64,000 bases of DNA from Neobacillus cucumis. GTDB lineage: Bacteria; Bacillota; Bacilli; Bacillales; Cytobacillaceae. Location of the stretch: contig NZ_PGVE01000072.1 in NCBI RefSeq assembly GCF_002860255.1, positions 88,110 through 152,109 of the forward strand, given 5' to 3'. Under the pieces are notes generated by a model. That model was not told where the DNA came from. It did no database searches and saw only the letters and a list, made by a program, of their open reading frames with translations. A program made the position numbers and the translations under genes. This document shows positions 1-7,621 of this stretch, one piece after another; within the stretch, counting starts at the first letter, position 1, and the number at the start of each line of letters is the position of its first letter.

Positions 1-194
1 AAGTATTTTCTGAAGCTGGAGAGGAAATTGGTGTGGTGACATCGGGCACCCAATCACCTTCATTAAAGAAAAGCATTGGTCTGGCCCTAATTTCTGCGAA
101 ACAGGCTGAGGTAGGGACAAAGTTAAAAGTGGAAATCCGCAATAAAATGATTGACGCCATAGTTGTGAAAACACCTTTTTATAAAAAAGGTTAA
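1..194 (+). CDS. gcvT: Aminomethyltransferase (glycine cleavage T protein), C-terminal part
   Basis: The first 194 bases are open in frame 3 (codons from base 3) and end at a TAA at 192-194. The translation has the C-terminal T-protein pattern: a G-VTSGT-SPSL segment, then IGLAL, then a VEIRNK strand. T protein transfers the methylene carbon of glycine from the lipoyl arm of GcvH to tetrahydrofolate and releases ammonia. It sits directly upstream of gcvH, gcvPA and gcvPB, as in Bacillus gcv operons. The N-terminal part, and any glycine riboswitch in front of it, lie outside the window. Confidence 0.9.
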   Translation, partial: VFSEAGEEIGVVTSGTQSPSLKKSIGLALISAKQAEVGTKLKVEIRNKMIDAIVVKTPFYKKG

Positions 195-256
195 TAGGGT
201 AATAGGGTCTCTCAGGATGATCAAACTCAAATTAATAGCTGAAAGGAAGAAAAACA

Positions 257-652
257 ATGACAAACGCAACAGCAAATTTACTTTATAGCAAGGAACATGA
301 GTGGGTTTTACAATTAGACGGAAATCGAGTGCGAATTGGCATTTCTGATTATGCCCAAAAACAGTTAGGAGATATCGTATTTGTAGAAAGTCCGCAAGTG
401 GATGATGAGGTAACAGCAGATGAATCCATGGGAACCATTGAATCGGTTAAAGCTGTTTCTGAAATTTATGCTCCAGTTTCAGGTACAGTTGTTCGGATTA
501 ATGAGGAGTTGGAAGATGCTCCAGAAACGATTAATGCCTATCCATTCAGCAAAGGCTGGTTAGTAGAAGTAGAAATGTCAAGTCCAGAAGAATTAGAATC
601 TCTTTTAAAAGAAGATGAGTATCAAGCATTTATCAATGAAGGAGAGGAATAG
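257..652 (+). CDS. gcvH: Glycine cleavage system H protein
   Basis: This 131-residue protein carries the lipoyl arm that shuttles the aminomethyl group between P, T and L proteins. The lipoylation motif ESVKAVSE is present with the acceptor lysine at K65, preceded by the GDIVFVE strand typical of H proteins. Length is normal for the family. The start ATG follows a GAAAGGAAG ribosome binding site. The next gene starts two bases after its stop, so gcvH and gcvPA are almost certainly cotranscribed and coupled. Its lipoyl group would come from LipA, encoded about 3 kb downstream. Confidence 0.96.
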   Translation: MTNATANLLYSKEHEWVLQLDGNRVRIGISDYAQKQLGDIVFVESPQVDDEVTADESMGTIESVKAVSEIYAPVSGTVVRINEELEDAPETINAYPFSKGWLVEVEMSSPEELESLLKEDEYQAFINEGEE

Positions 653-653
653 A

Positions 654-2012
654 ATGACAACTACTTACAGATATCTCCCTGATACGAAACAAGATCAAGA
701 GGAAATGCTCGCTTTTTTAAATATATCTTCTATCGATGAATTGTTTGTAGATATTCCAGCTGAGATTCAATTGCAAGGCGAGCTAAATATACCAAAGGCG
801 GACCCTGAAGTACTTTTACTGAAAAAAATGAATCGTCTTGCTTCCTTAAATAAAAATGCGAATCAATACCCAACCTTTCTAGGGGCAGGAACTTATGATC
901 ACTACATACCAAGTGTGGTCAACCACATGATTTCACGTTCTGAATTTTATACAGCCTATACACCCTACCAGCCGGAAATCAGCCAAGGTGAATTACAGGC
1001 GATTTTTGAATTTCAAACAATGGTATGTGAGCTGACAGGGATGGATGTTGCCAATTCTTCCATGTACGATGGGTTTACATCACTTGCAGAAGCGGCATCA
1101 CTCGCGGTTGCATCTACAAGACGTTCAAAAGTGCTTGTATCAAAGGCCGTACATCCTGAATCACGCGCCATCTTAAATACGGTGGCAAGTGGTCAAGGGT
1201 ATGCAGTGGAAGAGGTGAATCTCGCAGCTGATGTTACTGACCTAGAAAAATTACAGGAACAAATGGATAAGGGGACAGCCGCTGTGATCGTTCAATATCC
1301 TAATTTCTTCGGTTCGATTGAAGATCTGGCAGAAGTGAAGAAAATGGCCGCAGCGAACGGTGCACTTTTCATCGTAAGTGCCAATCCGCTGGCGCTGGCG
1401 CTTCTTGAGGCTCCCGGTAAGCTAGGAGCGGACATTGTGATTGGGGATATGCAGCCATTAGGAATTCCGATGTCCTTCGGCGGCCCGCACTGTGGTTATT
1501 TTGCCGTAAGTAAGAAATGGATGCGTAAAATCCCTGGACGGATTGTCGGGCAGACGACAGATGAGAAAGGACAGCGTGGCTTTGTCTTAACCCTTCAAGC
1601 ACGCGAACAACATATTCGCCGTGATAAAGCATCATCCAATATTTGCTCCAATCAGGCATTAAATGCACTTGCTTCTGCTGTTTGTATGAGTGCACTTGGG
1701 AAGCAGGGCATTCGCGAAATGGCCCAGCTAAATATTGAAAAAGCTGATTACATGGCAAAACGCCTGCAACAGAAAGGCTTTATCGTGACCAACCAAGCAC
1801 CTGTTTTCAATGAATTTGTGGTGCAGCTTCCTCTCCCTGTCAAAGAGGTCAACGCAAAACTGCTGGAGGCGGGAATCATCGGAGGGTTGAACTTAGACAG
1901 TGATTATGGTTTTGAAAATCAAATGCTGATCGCGGTGACCGAGCAGAGGACGAAAGAAGAAATAGACCAATTTATCGAGGTATTGGAGGCGGTTGTAAAT
2001 GGTGGAATATAA
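654..2012 (+). CDS. gcvPA: Glycine dehydrogenase (decarboxylating), subunit 1
   Basis: N-terminal half of the split P protein found in Bacilli. Together with GcvPB it decarboxylates glycine using PLP. I place the start at the ATG at 654, giving 452 residues beginning MTTTYRYLPD. A longer frame from 615 runs inside gcvH, lacks conservation, and the GGAGAGG just upstream of 654 fits this start. Family hallmarks are YDHYIPSVV, the YTPYQPEISQG motif and the SFGGPHCGYFA segment. The 3' end overlaps gcvPB by 14 bases. Confidence 0.95.
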   Translation: MTTTYRYLPDTKQDQEEMLAFLNISSIDELFVDIPAEIQLQGELNIPKADPEVLLLKKMNRLASLNKNANQYPTFLGAGTYDHYIPSVVNHMISRSEFYTAYTPYQPEISQGELQAIFEFQTMVCELTGMDVANSSMYDGFTSLAEAASLAVASTRRSKVLVSKAVHPESRAILNTVASGQGYAVEEVNLAADVTDLEKLQEQMDKGTAAVIVQYPNFFGSIEDLAEVKKMAAANGALFIVSANPLALALLEAPGKLGADIVIGDMQPLGIPMSFGGPHCGYFAVSKKWMRKIPGRIVGQTTDEKGQRGFVLTLQAREQHIRRDKASSNICSNQALNALASAVCMSALGKQGIREMAQLNIEKADYMAKRLQQKGFIVTNQAPVFNEFVVQLPLPVKEVNAKLLEAGIIGGLNLDSDYGFENQMLIAVTEQRTKEEIDQFIEVLEAVVNGGI

Positions 2013-3489
2013 TGATCTGATCTTTGAAATTAGTCGTCAAGGACGAGTTGCTTCAAGCCTTCCGGAAAGTGATGTTCCTAAAGTGGAGTTAAAGGATAAA
2101 TTTCCGAAGCATATGATTCGTGATATTCCGGCAGAACTCCCAGAAGTATCAGAGCTGCAGCTTGTCCGCCATTATACAGCACTTTCGAATAAAAACCATG
2201 GGATCGATAACGGTTTCTATCCGCTTGGTTCTTGTACAATGAAGTACAACCCGAAAATTAATGAAGATGTAGCCCGTTTGGAAGGGTTTAGCCGTATTCA
2301 TCCATACCAGCCAACTGAAACCGTACAGGGCGCATTAGAAGTTTTATATGAATTACAGGAAGAACTAGCTGTTATTACAGGAATGGATGCAGTGACCCTG
2401 CAGCCTTCAGCAGGAGCACAAGGTGAATGGACAGGGTTAATGATGGTCAAAGCCTACCATAAACAAAAAGGGGAAGTGAGAACAAAAGTTCTTGTTCCGG
2501 ACTCCGCACATGGAACAAACCCTGCAAGTGCATCGGTTGCCGGTTATGAAACCATAACGATTCCATCCAATGAGCATGGGTTAGTCGACCTGGAGGAATT
2601 AAAGAAACATGTGGATCATAACACTGCAGCCCTAATGCTTACCAATCCGAATACGCTCGGACTGTTTGAAAAGGAAATTGTTGAAATTGCTCATGTTGTC
2701 CATGAAGCAGGCGGTTTATTGTACTATGACGGTGCGAATGCCAATGCCATTTTAGGAAAAACAACTCCCGGAAAAATGGGCTTTGACATCGTGCATTTAA
2801 ATCTTCATAAAACATTTACGACACCTCATGGCGGCGGCGGCCCGGGTGCTGGTCCAGTCGGTGTGAAAGAAAAGCTGATTCCATTTTTACCAGTTCCACG
2901 AGTGGTCAAAGAAAAGAATCAATATCAGTTAGACTATAACCAGCCCCTCTCAATCGGCCGGGTGAAAGGGTATTATGGGAATTTTGGAATTCTATTGCGT
3001 GCGTACACCTATATCCGCACCATGGGACCTGAGGGGTTACGTCAAGTATCGGAAGGGGCCGTTCTCCATGCGAACTATCTTCGCAAAAAGCTTGAGCCAT
3101 ATTTTGAGGCACCGTATTCACAAATTTGCAAGCACGAATTTGTGTTATCTGGATCCAGACAGAAAAAGCTTGGCGTAAGAACACTTGACATGGCCAAACG
3201 TCTGCTTGATTTTGGTTATCATCCGCCGACCATCTATTTCCCGCTCAATGTGGAGGAGTGTTTGATGATCGAACCGACGGAAACAGAGTCAAAGGAGACC
3301 ATGGATGCCTTTGCTGATGTGATGATTCAAATTGCCAAAGAGGTCGAGGAAAACCCAGGGATCGTATTAGAGGCACCACATACAACGGTGATTGGCCGCT
3401 TGGATGAAGTGCAGGCAGCCCGACAGCCGATTTTGCGTTATATAAAAGAGGAATCAGCAGTGAAAGAAAAAGAAACAGTAAACGCATAA
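1999..3489 (+). CDS. gcvPB: Glycine dehydrogenase (decarboxylating), subunit 2
   Basis: C-terminal, PLP-binding half of the split P protein, 496 residues. The LHKTFTTPHGGGGPG motif carries the PLP-binding lysine at K271. YPLGSCTMKYNPK and SAHGTNPASA are other P-protein signatures. It starts inside the end of gcvPA (14-base overlap), consistent with coupled synthesis of two subunits of one enzyme. A strong terminator follows about 10 bases after the stop, so this is the end of the gcvTHPAPB unit and lipA is transcribed separately or by read-through. Confidence 0.96.
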   Translation: MVEYNDLIFEISRQGRVASSLPESDVPKVELKDKFPKHMIRDIPAELPEVSELQLVRHYTALSNKNHGIDNGFYPLGSCTMKYNPKINEDVARLEGFSRIHPYQPTETVQGALEVLYELQEELAVITGMDAVTLQPSAGAQGEWTGLMMVKAYHKQKGEVRTKVLVPDSAHGTNPASASVAGYETITIPSNEHGLVDLEELKKHVDHNTAALMLTNPNTLGLFEKEIVEIAHVVHEAGGLLYYDGANANAILGKTTPGKMGFDIVHLNLHKTFTTPHGGGGPGAGPVGVKEKLIPFLPVPRVVKEKNQYQLDYNQPLSIGRVKGYYGNFGILLRAYTYIRTMGPEGLRQVSEGAVLHANYLRKKLEPYFEAPYSQICKHEFVLSGSRQKKLGVRTLDMAKRLLDFGYHPPTIYFPLNVEECLMIEPTETESKETMDAFADVMIQIAKEVEENPGIVLEAPHTTVIGRLDEVQAARQPILRYIKEESAVKEKETVNA

Positions 3490-3499
3490 AATGAAACCT

Positions 3500-3535
3500 C
3501 CATCTGTGCAGCGGATACGCTGTACAGATGGTTTT
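3500..3535 (+). terminator. Intrinsic terminator of the gcv operon
   Basis: A 14-bp stem (3500-3513 with 3518-3531, one G-U pair) closes a GATA tetraloop and is followed by TTTT. It lies between the gcvPB stop and the lipA ribosome binding site. Confidence 0.9.
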
Positions 3536-3573
3536 CAAGTTAAAAGGACGATCCGTTCATAGGAGTGAATTAG

Positions 3574-4452
3574 ATGGCCACCGAGTATGTACGTAAACCA
3601 GAATGGCTTAAGATTAAATTAAATACGAACGAACAGTATACAGGTTTAAAAACGATGATGCGTGAAAAAAAGCTTCACACCGTCTGTGAAGAAGCAAAAT
3701 GCCCGAACATTCATGAATGCTGGGCATCACGAAAAACAGCAACCTTTATGATTTTAGGAAGTATATGTACACGCGCCTGCAGATTCTGTGCGGTTCAAAC
3801 GGGGCTGCCGACAGAGCTTGATTGGGAAGAGCCGGAGCGCGTCGCTGAATCTGTGGAACAGATGGGGTTAAAGCATGTCGTGATTACGGCTGTGGCCCGC
3901 GATGATTTAAAGGATGGAGGAGCCGGAGTTTTTGCAGAAACAGTCAGAGCCGTCAGACGTCGGAATCCATTTTGCAGTATTGAAGTTCTTCCTTCCGATA
4001 TGAATGGTGAATATGACAACTTAAAAACATTAATGGATGCGAAGCCAGACATTTTAAATCACAATATTGAGACGGTAAAACGTTTATCAGCCAAAGTTCG
4101 TGCACGGGCTACCTACGAACGTTCCCTTGAGTTTTTGCGTCGCGCAAAGGAACTAAATGCTGCGATTCCAACAAAATCAAGCATAATGATTGGTCTTGGT
4201 GAAACAAAAGAAGAAATTATTGAAACAATGGATGACCTGCGTGGGAACCATGTTGATATTATGACGATCGGCCAATATTTACAACCTACCAAACATCATT
4301 TAAAAGTTCAAAAATATTGGAGTCCGCGAGAGTTTGAGGAACTAAAAGCAATAGCGATGTCAAAAGGATTTAGTCACTGCGAAGCCGGCCCGCTTGTTCG
4401 CTCCTCGTATCATGCCGATGAACAGGTCCATGCAGCAAAGGCAAATGCGTAA
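3574..4452 (+). CDS. lipA: Lipoyl synthase
   Basis: Radical SAM enzyme that inserts two sulfurs into octanoyl groups on lipoyl domains, here including GcvH. Both iron-sulfur sites are visible: the auxiliary cluster cysteines C38, C43 and C49 (CEEAKCPNIHECW) and the radical SAM CxxxCxxC at C65, C69 and C72. The C-terminal RSSYHA motif carries the conserved serine cluster ligand. At 292 residues it has normal Bacillus length. It starts at ATG after a GGAGTGAA site. Its position directly after gcv and before lpdA groups the lipoate-dependent functions. Confidence 0.96.
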   Translation: MATEYVRKPEWLKIKLNTNEQYTGLKTMMREKKLHTVCEEAKCPNIHECWASRKTATFMILGSICTRACRFCAVQTGLPTELDWEEPERVAESVEQMGLKHVVITAVARDDLKDGGAGVFAETVRAVRRRNPFCSIEVLPSDMNGEYDNLKTLMDAKPDILNHNIETVKRLSAKVRARATYERSLEFLRRAKELNAAIPTKSSIMIGLGETKEEIIETMDDLRGNHVDIMTIGQYLQPTKHHLKVQKYWSPREFEELKAIAMSKGFSHCEAGPLVRSSYHADEQVHAAKANA

Positions 4453-4487
4453 TTAAGGAAATGAGGCGTTAGGAGAGGTGAGGTCCG

Positions 4488-4793
4488 ATGATATTAAAAA
4501 TGTCAGAAGCAGCCATAAACAAGCTAAAAGAATTAGCTGGGAAGGAAGAGGGAATTCCTCGGATTGATGCGGAAGTAGCTGGCGGATGCGGGATGACAGT
4601 TAAGTTTTCGATTCTTTTTGATGAGCCGCGTCGAAACGATATATACATAGAGATAGAAGGGCTGCAGCTCCGATTGGATCGCTTTACAAAGCGTTATTTA
4701 GATGAAGAAACCGTCATTGATTATCAAGACGACCATGGTTTTTTAGTCGGAGACAGCTATGTCTCAAGTGCATGTGCAATCGAAATAGATTAA
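4488..4793 (+). CDS. HesB/IscA-like iron-sulfur biosynthesis protein
   Basis: A 101-residue protein with the HesB/IscA fold pattern. A GGCGMTVKF segment holds one cysteine of the usual three, and the C-terminus reads SSACAIEID with a second. Classical A-type carriers end in a CGCG-type pair, which is not seen here, so this is a divergent member. It may deliver or scaffold clusters. Sitting 35 bases after lipA, whose enzyme consumes its auxiliary cluster during catalysis, it could help repair LipA, but that is inference from position. The ATG at 4488 follows GGAGAGGTGAGG. The in-frame ATG at 4500 is an alternative. Confidence 0.75.
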   Translation: MILKMSEAAINKLKELAGKEEGIPRIDAEVAGGCGMTVKFSILFDEPRRNDIYIEIEGLQLRLDRFTKRYLDEETVIDYQDDHGFLVGDSYVSSACAIEID

Positions 4794-4893
4794 TAGGAAC
4801 CTGGTTCATGTTAGTGTCCTAGGAGTATCACCTGTTTTATCACTATAAATCAAAGTTTTCCTGTAGGTAATATAGGTATTATGAAAGGGAGAA

Positions 4894-6300
4894 ATGAAAA
4901 TGACAAAAGAATATGACATTGTGATTATCGGCGGGGGACCGGGAGGCTACGTTGCTGCGATCCGCGCATCACAATTAGGCTTAAAAGTGGCGGTAGTTGA
5001 AAAAGGGAAAATTGGTGGAACATGCCTTCATGCCGGATGTATTCCAACCAAGGCCTTATTAAGAAGTGCAGAATTATATGCACAAACAAAAAATGCCAAT
5101 CGATATGGTGTCATTGCCCCAGAAGTTGGACTTGATTTTACAAGGGTACAAGCTCGGAAAGAAGAAATTCAGGACCGACTCTATAAAGGAATCCAACACT
5201 TAATGCAAAAAGGAAAAATCGATATTTATGAGGGGAAAGGAAGCATCTTGGAGACGAAGGATGTGTTAGTTCAATTAAACAAGCAGGAAGGGGAAATCAT
5301 TGTAAGTCCGCGGAATATTTTAATTGCAACAGGTTCCCGCCCAAGAACATTTCATGGCTTGGAGGCGGATGAAAAGTATGTCATGACATCAGATGAAGCC
5401 TTAGAAATGGAAACGCTACCAAAATCAATGATCATCGTTGGCGGCGGTGTAATCGGAATCGAATGGGCATCCATGCTAGTAGACTTTGACATCCAGGTTA
5501 CAGTGATTGAATATGCTGATCGTATTTTACCAACTGAGGATAAAGATGTTTCAAAGGAAATTCAGCGCTTATTAAAGAAAAAAGGCGTGAAAATCGTCAC
5601 AGGGGCAAAGGTGCTCCCAGAAACGCTTGAAAAAGGCGATGGTGTTTCGATCAAGGCGGAGCATAAAGGGAAAGAAGTATCATTTTCTGCAGACAAACTT
5701 TTAGTTTCTGTAGGCAGGCTTCCAAATATAGAAGGGATTGGGCTTGATAAAACAGCCATTGAAATGAACGGGATTTTTATTAAAACAAATGAATTCTATC
5801 AAACAATTGAACCAAACATATACGCAATTGGCGATGTTATTGGGGGATTGCAGCTGGCCCATGTCGCCTCACATGAGGGAATCATAGCTATAGAACATAT
5901 GGCAGGAGAAAATCCTAAAGTGCTTGATCCAACGCAAGTTCCAAAATGTGTATACTGCTCTCCAGAAGTAGCAAGTGTGGGACTCACAGAAGAGGAAGCG
6001 AAGGAGAAAGGATTTCAAGTGAAAACCGGTAAATTCTCATTCCGGGCAATCGGAAAGGCACTCGTTTTTGGTGAATCAGACGGATTTGTCAAACTTGTTG
6101 TGGAAGAAGGAACGAATAAAATGTTAGGAGCCCATATGGTGGGACCCCATGTAACGGATATGATTACAGAGTTTGGATTAGCCCAAGTCTTGAATGCAAC
6201 TTCAATGGATATTGCTCATATGATCCATCCACACCCAACATTAGCCGAAGCGATTGGAGAAGCAGCACTAGCTGTAGATGGAAAAGCAATTCATGCCTAA
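4894..6300 (+). CDS. lpdA: Dihydrolipoyl dehydrogenase (E3/L protein)
   Basis: FAD-dependent disulfide oxidoreductase that reoxidises the dihydrolipoyl arm with NAD+. The sequence shows an N-terminal FAD-binding GGGPGG, the redox pair C44/C49 in GGTCLHAGCIPT, the NAD-binding GGGVIGIE segment, the second FAD motif YAIGDV and the C-terminal HPHPTLAE with the catalytic His-Glu. It has 468 residues, normal for E3. There is no adjacent E1/E2 gene, so given the gcv-lipA context it most likely serves glycine cleavage, though it could be shared by several 2-oxoacid complexes. The in-frame ATG at 4900 is an alternative start. Confidence 0.95.
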   Translation: MKMTKEYDIVIIGGGPGGYVAAIRASQLGLKVAVVEKGKIGGTCLHAGCIPTKALLRSAELYAQTKNANRYGVIAPEVGLDFTRVQARKEEIQDRLYKGIQHLMQKGKIDIYEGKGSILETKDVLVQLNKQEGEIIVSPRNILIATGSRPRTFHGLEADEKYVMTSDEALEMETLPKSMIIVGGGVIGIEWASMLVDFDIQVTVIEYADRILPTEDKDVSKEIQRLLKKKGVKIVTGAKVLPETLEKGDGVSIKAEHKGKEVSFSADKLLVSVGRLPNIEGIGLDKTAIEMNGIFIKTNEFYQTIEPNIYAIGDVIGGLQLAHVASHEGIIAIEHMAGENPKVLDPTQVPKCVYCSPEVASVGLTEEEAKEKGFQVKTGKFSFRAIGKALVFGESDGFVKLVVEEGTNKMLGAHMVGPHVTDMITEFGLAQVLNATSMDIAHMIHPHPTLAEAIGEAALAVDGKAIHA

Positions 6301-6367
6301 GACGAAAACTTTAAGAATGATCGTGTTACTTTTCACATAAATCATAGGCCTAAGGATGGTGGGAGCC

Positions 6368-7237
6368 ATGTTGACAAAAGAAAAACGGAACCGTGTGAAA
6401 CTATTAATTTCTTGTCCGGAAAAGCCAGGTATTATCTCAAAAGTTACGAATTTTTTATTAGAACACAAAGTGAATATTGTCCATTTTGACCAACATACCA
6501 CAGATCCAAACTCAGGTGTATTTTTTATGCGGATCGAGTTTGAAATGGAAGAAGTGGATGCTTCATTTGAAAAACTAGAACAGGATTTACATATAATGGG
6601 ACGGGACAATACGTTGGATTGGCAGCTGAGCAGTAATGAAAAAAGAAAGCGAATGGCCATCTTTGTTTCCAAAGCAGACCATTGTCTCAATGAGCTGCTT
6701 TGGCGCTGGAAATCCAAGGAAATACCGGTGGATATTCCTTTGGTCATCAGTAATCATCCCGATTTAAAAGAAGTCGTTGACGGGTATGGGATCCCTTTTT
6801 ATCATATCCCCATGTCTCATGAAACGAAAGAGAAGTCCGAACAGAAAGCATTAGAACTCTTGGATGGAAATGTAGATTTTATTGTTCTGGCAAGGTATAT
6901 GCAAATTCTTTCTCCCTATTTTATATCCCATTTTCCTAATCAAATTATTAACATCCATCACTCGTTTTTACCGGCATTTGTTGGGGCGAATCCTTATGTA
7001 CGAGCGTTTAATCGCGGTGTAAAGTTGATCGGGGCAACTGCCCACTACGTAACAAATGATCTGGATGAAGGACCCATTATTGAACAAGATGTCCAACGGA
7101 TTAATCATCGCTATACAGTGGAAGATTTAAAGACAGCCGGACGTCATGTGGAAAAAAGGGTTCTCGCCGAAGCGGTTTCCTGGCATGTGGAAGATAAAGT
7201 TCTTGTCCATGGTAATAAAACGATTGTTTTTACATGA
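6368..7237 (+). CDS. purU: Formyltetrahydrofolate deformylase
   Basis: Hydrolyses 10-formyl-THF to formate and THF. An N-terminal ACT domain (VKLLISCPEKPGIISKVT) precedes a formyltransferase-like domain with the NIHHSFLPAFVGANPY and GATAHYVTNDLDEGPIIEQ motifs that carry the Asn, His and Asp of the active site. I chose ATG 6368 (289 residues) because a GGTGGGAG site lies four bases upstream. The ATG at 6356 has no spaced site. It follows lpdA by 67 bases with no terminator. It would regenerate free THF for glycine cleavage and supply formate to PurT, encoded at 10313. Confidence 0.93.
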   Translation: MLTKEKRNRVKLLISCPEKPGIISKVTNFLLEHKVNIVHFDQHTTDPNSGVFFMRIEFEMEEVDASFEKLEQDLHIMGRDNTLDWQLSSNEKRKRMAIFVSKADHCLNELLWRWKSKEIPVDIPLVISNHPDLKEVVDGYGIPFYHIPMSHETKEKSEQKALELLDGNVDFIVLARYMQILSPYFISHFPNQIINIHHSFLPAFVGANPYVRAFNRGVKLIGATAHYVTNDLDEGPIIEQDVQRINHRYTVEDLKTAGRHVEKRVLAEAVSWHVEDKVLVHGNKTIVFT

Positions 7238-7260
7238 GTTTAAACGGTAGATGATAGGAG

Positions 7261-7443
7261 ATGAGGGTATTGGCAGGAAATGAACATATACTAAGCATTA
7301 TTCATTTCATCTTAGCAATTCTTTGGATATGGATTTTTATACAAAGTAAACGAAAGAATACGGTAAACTACATGCATATCGTGCTCCTGCTTTTTGCCGT
7401 TGGGATTTTAATTAATTCCCTATATAACGTGATTCATAATTAG
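7261..7443 (+). CDS. Small two-helix membrane protein
   Basis: About 60 residues or fewer, with two hydrophobic segments (IIHFILAILWIWIFI and HIVLLLFAVGILI) joined by a basic loop with KRK. This suggests an integral membrane protein with a cytoplasmic loop. I do not recognise a family. The start is uncertain: AGGAG abuts the ATG at 7261, while TTG 7270 and ATG 7282 have better-spaced sites. It follows purU closely and is itself followed by a terminator, so it is probably the last gene of the lipA-to-purU transcript. Confidence 0.6.
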   Translation: MRVLAGNEHILSIIHFILAILWIWIFIQSKRKNTVNYMHIVLLLFAVGILINSLYNVIHN

Positions 7444-7488
7444 TCATTCATTATTTATGTCCTCTATGGATTTATCAATATCGTGCAG

Positions 7489-7522
7489 ACCCCGGGTTTT
7501 AGTGAAAACAACCCGGGTTTTT
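7489..7522 (+). terminator. Intrinsic terminator after the purU transcript
   Basis: CCCGGGTT pairs with AACCCGGG (with extra A-T pairing possible in the loop) and is followed by TTTTT. It separates the purU block from helD. Confidence 0.85.
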
Positions 7523-7621
7523 GCTATGCGTAAAAAAATTCTGACAAAACCTTGACGAGTACAAAAGACATAGTTTAATCTTAATATCCCATGCTTTCCA
7601 AATGGCATAGAGAGGTGAGGT

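Noticed and set aside
1369..1758. 129-codon minus-strand frame inside gcvPA
   Set aside because: It is antisense to a well-conserved gene, lacks a ribosome site and has no recognisable motif. The many other frames opposite or out of phase with clear genes were dropped for the same reason.
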